This document shows, piece after piece, positions 7,686 to 9,122 of a DNA stretch of 9,122 bases; the stretch's first letter is position 1; the number at the start of each line of letters is the position of its first letter. The position numbers and the translations under genes are program-made. The DNA comes from an uncultured bacterium (GTDB lineage Bacteria > Pseudomonadota > Alphaproteobacteria > CAISDR01): NCBI GenBank assembly GCA_903884125.1, contig CAISDR010000209.1, forward strand, positions 1 through 9,122, read 5' to 3'. Under the pieces are notes generated by a model, which was not told where the DNA came from, did no database searches, and was given only the letters and a program-made list of their open reading frames with translations.

Positions 7686-7707
7686 GGTCCGCGGGTTCTG
7701 CGACCGG

Positions 7708-8991
7708 TCAATGCATTTTAAAGCGGATCGGCACCGATTTCGGCCCGCAGACAAATTCCGATTCCGACATGCGCCCTTCGCCCGTCATCTCAACAGTTTC
7801 GAGGCGCGGGATCAGTTCTTCCCATAATACCTGCATTTCTAGTCGGGCAAGATGCTGACCCAGACAGATATGCCCGCCATAACCAAACCCCACATGCCGG
7901 TTGGGGCTGCGGTCAGGTTTGAAGGTGAACGGGTCTGCAAACACTACTTCATCGCGATTGGCAGAAATATAAGACAGGTACAGCAGGTCACCTTTTTTGA
8001 TTCTGCGTCCGCGCAATTCGTAATCTTCGGTCGCGGATCGCACGAATTGCTGAACGGGTGACGCCCAGCGGATCGTCTCTTCCACAAAGCCATTGATCAT
8101 GCCCGGGTTTGCCTTAAGCCGTGCCAGCAGTTCGGGCTGTTCGGCCAAAACCCACATGCCCGTGGCCGTGGTCGCCGATGTCGTGTCATGGCCCGCCGTT
8201 GATGCGATGACGTAATAGGAAATCATGGCGCGTTCTTCCATCTGGCAGCCATTGATTTTACCATTGGCAATTTTCGAAGCGATGTCGTTGCGTGGACACG
8301 CCCTGCGGTCGGCAATGATCGGATCGTAATATTCCTTGAACGAATTAAAGACGATATTCCAGGTTTCGGTAATTTCCTGCGGATTGGTGGGGTCTGATCC
8401 GGGACGTTTTAAATCGGGATCAGCATAAGTGAACAGCCACTGGGTCAGCTGCAACATTTTTTCATGATCTTCGCGCGGCACACCGATCAGATCCAGAATC
8501 ACTTTCAGCGGATAGCGGAATGCCACATCCGTTGCAAAGTCACATGCCGGTGCCCGAGCGGCCATATCATCCACATAGGCCCGCGCAGTCTCACGAATAC
8601 CGGCCCTTAGCCCGGCAATTTTATCCGGCATGAAATCAGCAGCCAGCACATCCCGATAAAGCCGGTGTTCAGGTGGATCAAGCTGAACAAGCGAACGGAA
8701 AATATTGGACTGGCCGCCGGTATATTGTTTGACCAGCATCTCACCCGCCTGTGAGATCAGTGTTTTCGATCGATCACCACCATGAAACAGATCGTCCTGT
8801 CGGCTAATCTCGCGAAGGTCAGCGTATTTCGTGACAATCCAGTGGGGATCAAATCCGGGCACCTCGGCAATGGACAGTGGATAATCGCGCCGCAACCGGG
8901 TGAATATGTCATGCGCTGCGCCGCGAATGCCGAATGTCGCTGGATTGAATACGGGTGCGACCAGTTCAGTCGGTATCTTAAGCTGATCCAT
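7708..8991 (-). CDS. Cytochrome P450 (bacterial soluble class)
   Basis: A 427-residue soluble P450 monooxygenase of normal bacterial length, with no membrane anchor. Landmarks: DPPEHRLYR (105-113), the C-helix His/Arg that contacts heme propionate; the I-helix oxygen-activation motif AGHDTTS (266-272); the K-helix EETIR (304-308) with the ExxR pair Glu305/Arg308; and the heme loop FGYGGHICLGQHLAR (369-383) with proximal ligand Cys376. The ATG at 8991 is supported by AAAGGGGG about 5 bases upstream (8997-9004). The enzyme needs an electron-transfer partner, and no ferredoxin or reductase gene is visible in the window. The co-directional aldehyde dehydrogenase 200 bp downstream suggests hydroxylation and later oxidation of the same molecule. 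I cannot name the CYP family or substrate from sequence alone. Confidence 0.96.
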   Translation of the reverse strand: MDQLKIPTELVAPVFNPATFGIRGAAHDIFTRLRRDYPLSIAEVPGFDPHWIVTKYADLREISRQDDLFHGGDRSKTLISQAGEMLVKQYTGGQSNIFRSLVQLDPPEHRLYRDVLAADFMPDKIAGLRAGIRETARAYVDDMAARAPACDFATDVAFRYPLKVILDLIGVPREDHEKMLQLTQWLFTYADPDLKRPGSDPTNPQEITETWNIVFNSFKEYYDPIIADRRACPRNDIASKIANGKINGCQMEERAMISYYVIASTAGHDTTSATTATGMWVLAEQPELLARLKANPGMINGFVEETIRWASPVQQFVRSATEDYELRGRRIKKGDLLYLSYISANRDEVVFADPFTFKPDRSPNRHVGFGYGGHICLGQHLARLEMQVLWEELIPRLETVEMTGEGRMSESEFVCGPKSVPIRFKMH

Positions 8992-9035
8992 TCCAACCCC
9001 CTTTATCCAGGCAATTACTTTTAAACGTGCCCGAT

Positions 9036-9047
9036 GATTTCAGAAAT
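9036..9047. promoter_or_regulatory. Palindromic candidate operator upstream of the P450 gene
   Basis: GATTTCAGAAAT, containing the 11-bp palindrome ATTTC-A-GAAAT (9037-9047), identical over 12 bases to the core of the palindrome at 7671-7685. It lies 44 bases upstream of the P450 start codon, a normal place for an operator overlapping a promoter. Flanking CGATG (9032-9036) and CATCG (9056-9060) form an additional, looser inverted pair. No convincing -35/-10 pair for the P450 gene was identified around it; an AT-rich TTTAAAAGT lies just downstream on the minus strand (9018-9026). Confidence 0.4.
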
Positions 9048-9082
9048 TTTAGACGCATCGAGCGCCAGGTGTCGAGTCTGCT

Positions 9083-9110
9083 TTGACCTGCGTATCATTG
9101 CCCTTATGCT
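9083..9110 (+). promoter_or_regulatory. Possible rightward sigma-70-like promoter at the window edge
   Basis: TTGACC (9083-9088), then 16 bases, then TATGCT (9105-9110) on the plus strand. The -35 matches the consensus well and the -10 moderately. It points out of the window to the right, divergent from the P450 gene. ATG codons at 9106 and 9119 are too close to the edge to judge as gene starts. It is tentative, because such matches arise by chance. Confidence 0.25.
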
Positions 9111-9122
9111 GCAACGCCATGG

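Noticed and set aside
7551..7754. 67-codon leftward frame covering the P450-ALDH spacer
   Set aside because: It begins inside the end of the P450 gene in another frame. The Arg/Cys-rich product has no domain, and I saw no good ribosome-binding site.

Overview
The window looks like chromosomal DNA of an alphaproteobacterium of moderate GC content. A marine Rhodospirillales type (Thalassospira-like) is my guess from gene content and protein style, not a proven assignment. Coding density is high. I see no RNA genes, insertion sequences, CRISPR arrays or phage genes.

Left block (1-3760, rightward): the ccoG-ccoH-ccoI-ccoS (fixGHIS) cluster, which matures the high-affinity cbb3-type cytochrome c oxidase. 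ccoG runs off the left edge. The four genes overlap stop-to-start at three junctions (ATGA, GTGA, ATGA), so they form one translationally coupled unit. Together they provide a polyferredoxin-like copper reductase, a membrane assembly factor, a copper P-type ATPase and a small membrane protein needed for cofactor loading. The structural ccoNOQP genes would be expected just left of the window.

Middle block (3757-6059): an Old Yellow Enzyme-family oxidoreductase reads leftward, and its stop codon interlocks with that of ccoS in a single CTAG. Divergent from it across 72 bp is mobA-mobB, which acts in the guanylylation step of molybdenum cofactor biosynthesis. A perfect 13-bp hairpin terminator separates mobB from the convergent gene to its right.

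Right block (6080-9122, leftward): an NAD(P)-dependent aldehyde dehydrogenase and, upstream of it, a soluble class I-type cytochrome P450. The pair suggests oxidation of a hydrophobic substrate through to a carboxylic acid. No ferredoxin or ferredoxin reductase for the P450 is present. The most notable non-coding observation is a 12-bp sequence centred on the palindrome ATTTC-A-GAAAT. It occurs once upstream of the P450 and once, as a perfect 15-bp palindrome, in the spacer upstream of the dehydrogenase: a candidate shared operator. A possible rightward promoter at the right edge hints at a divergent gene, perhaps the regulator, just outside.

I found no convincing previously undescribed system. 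The window is mostly ordinary housekeeping plus a small catabolic or oxidative locus.
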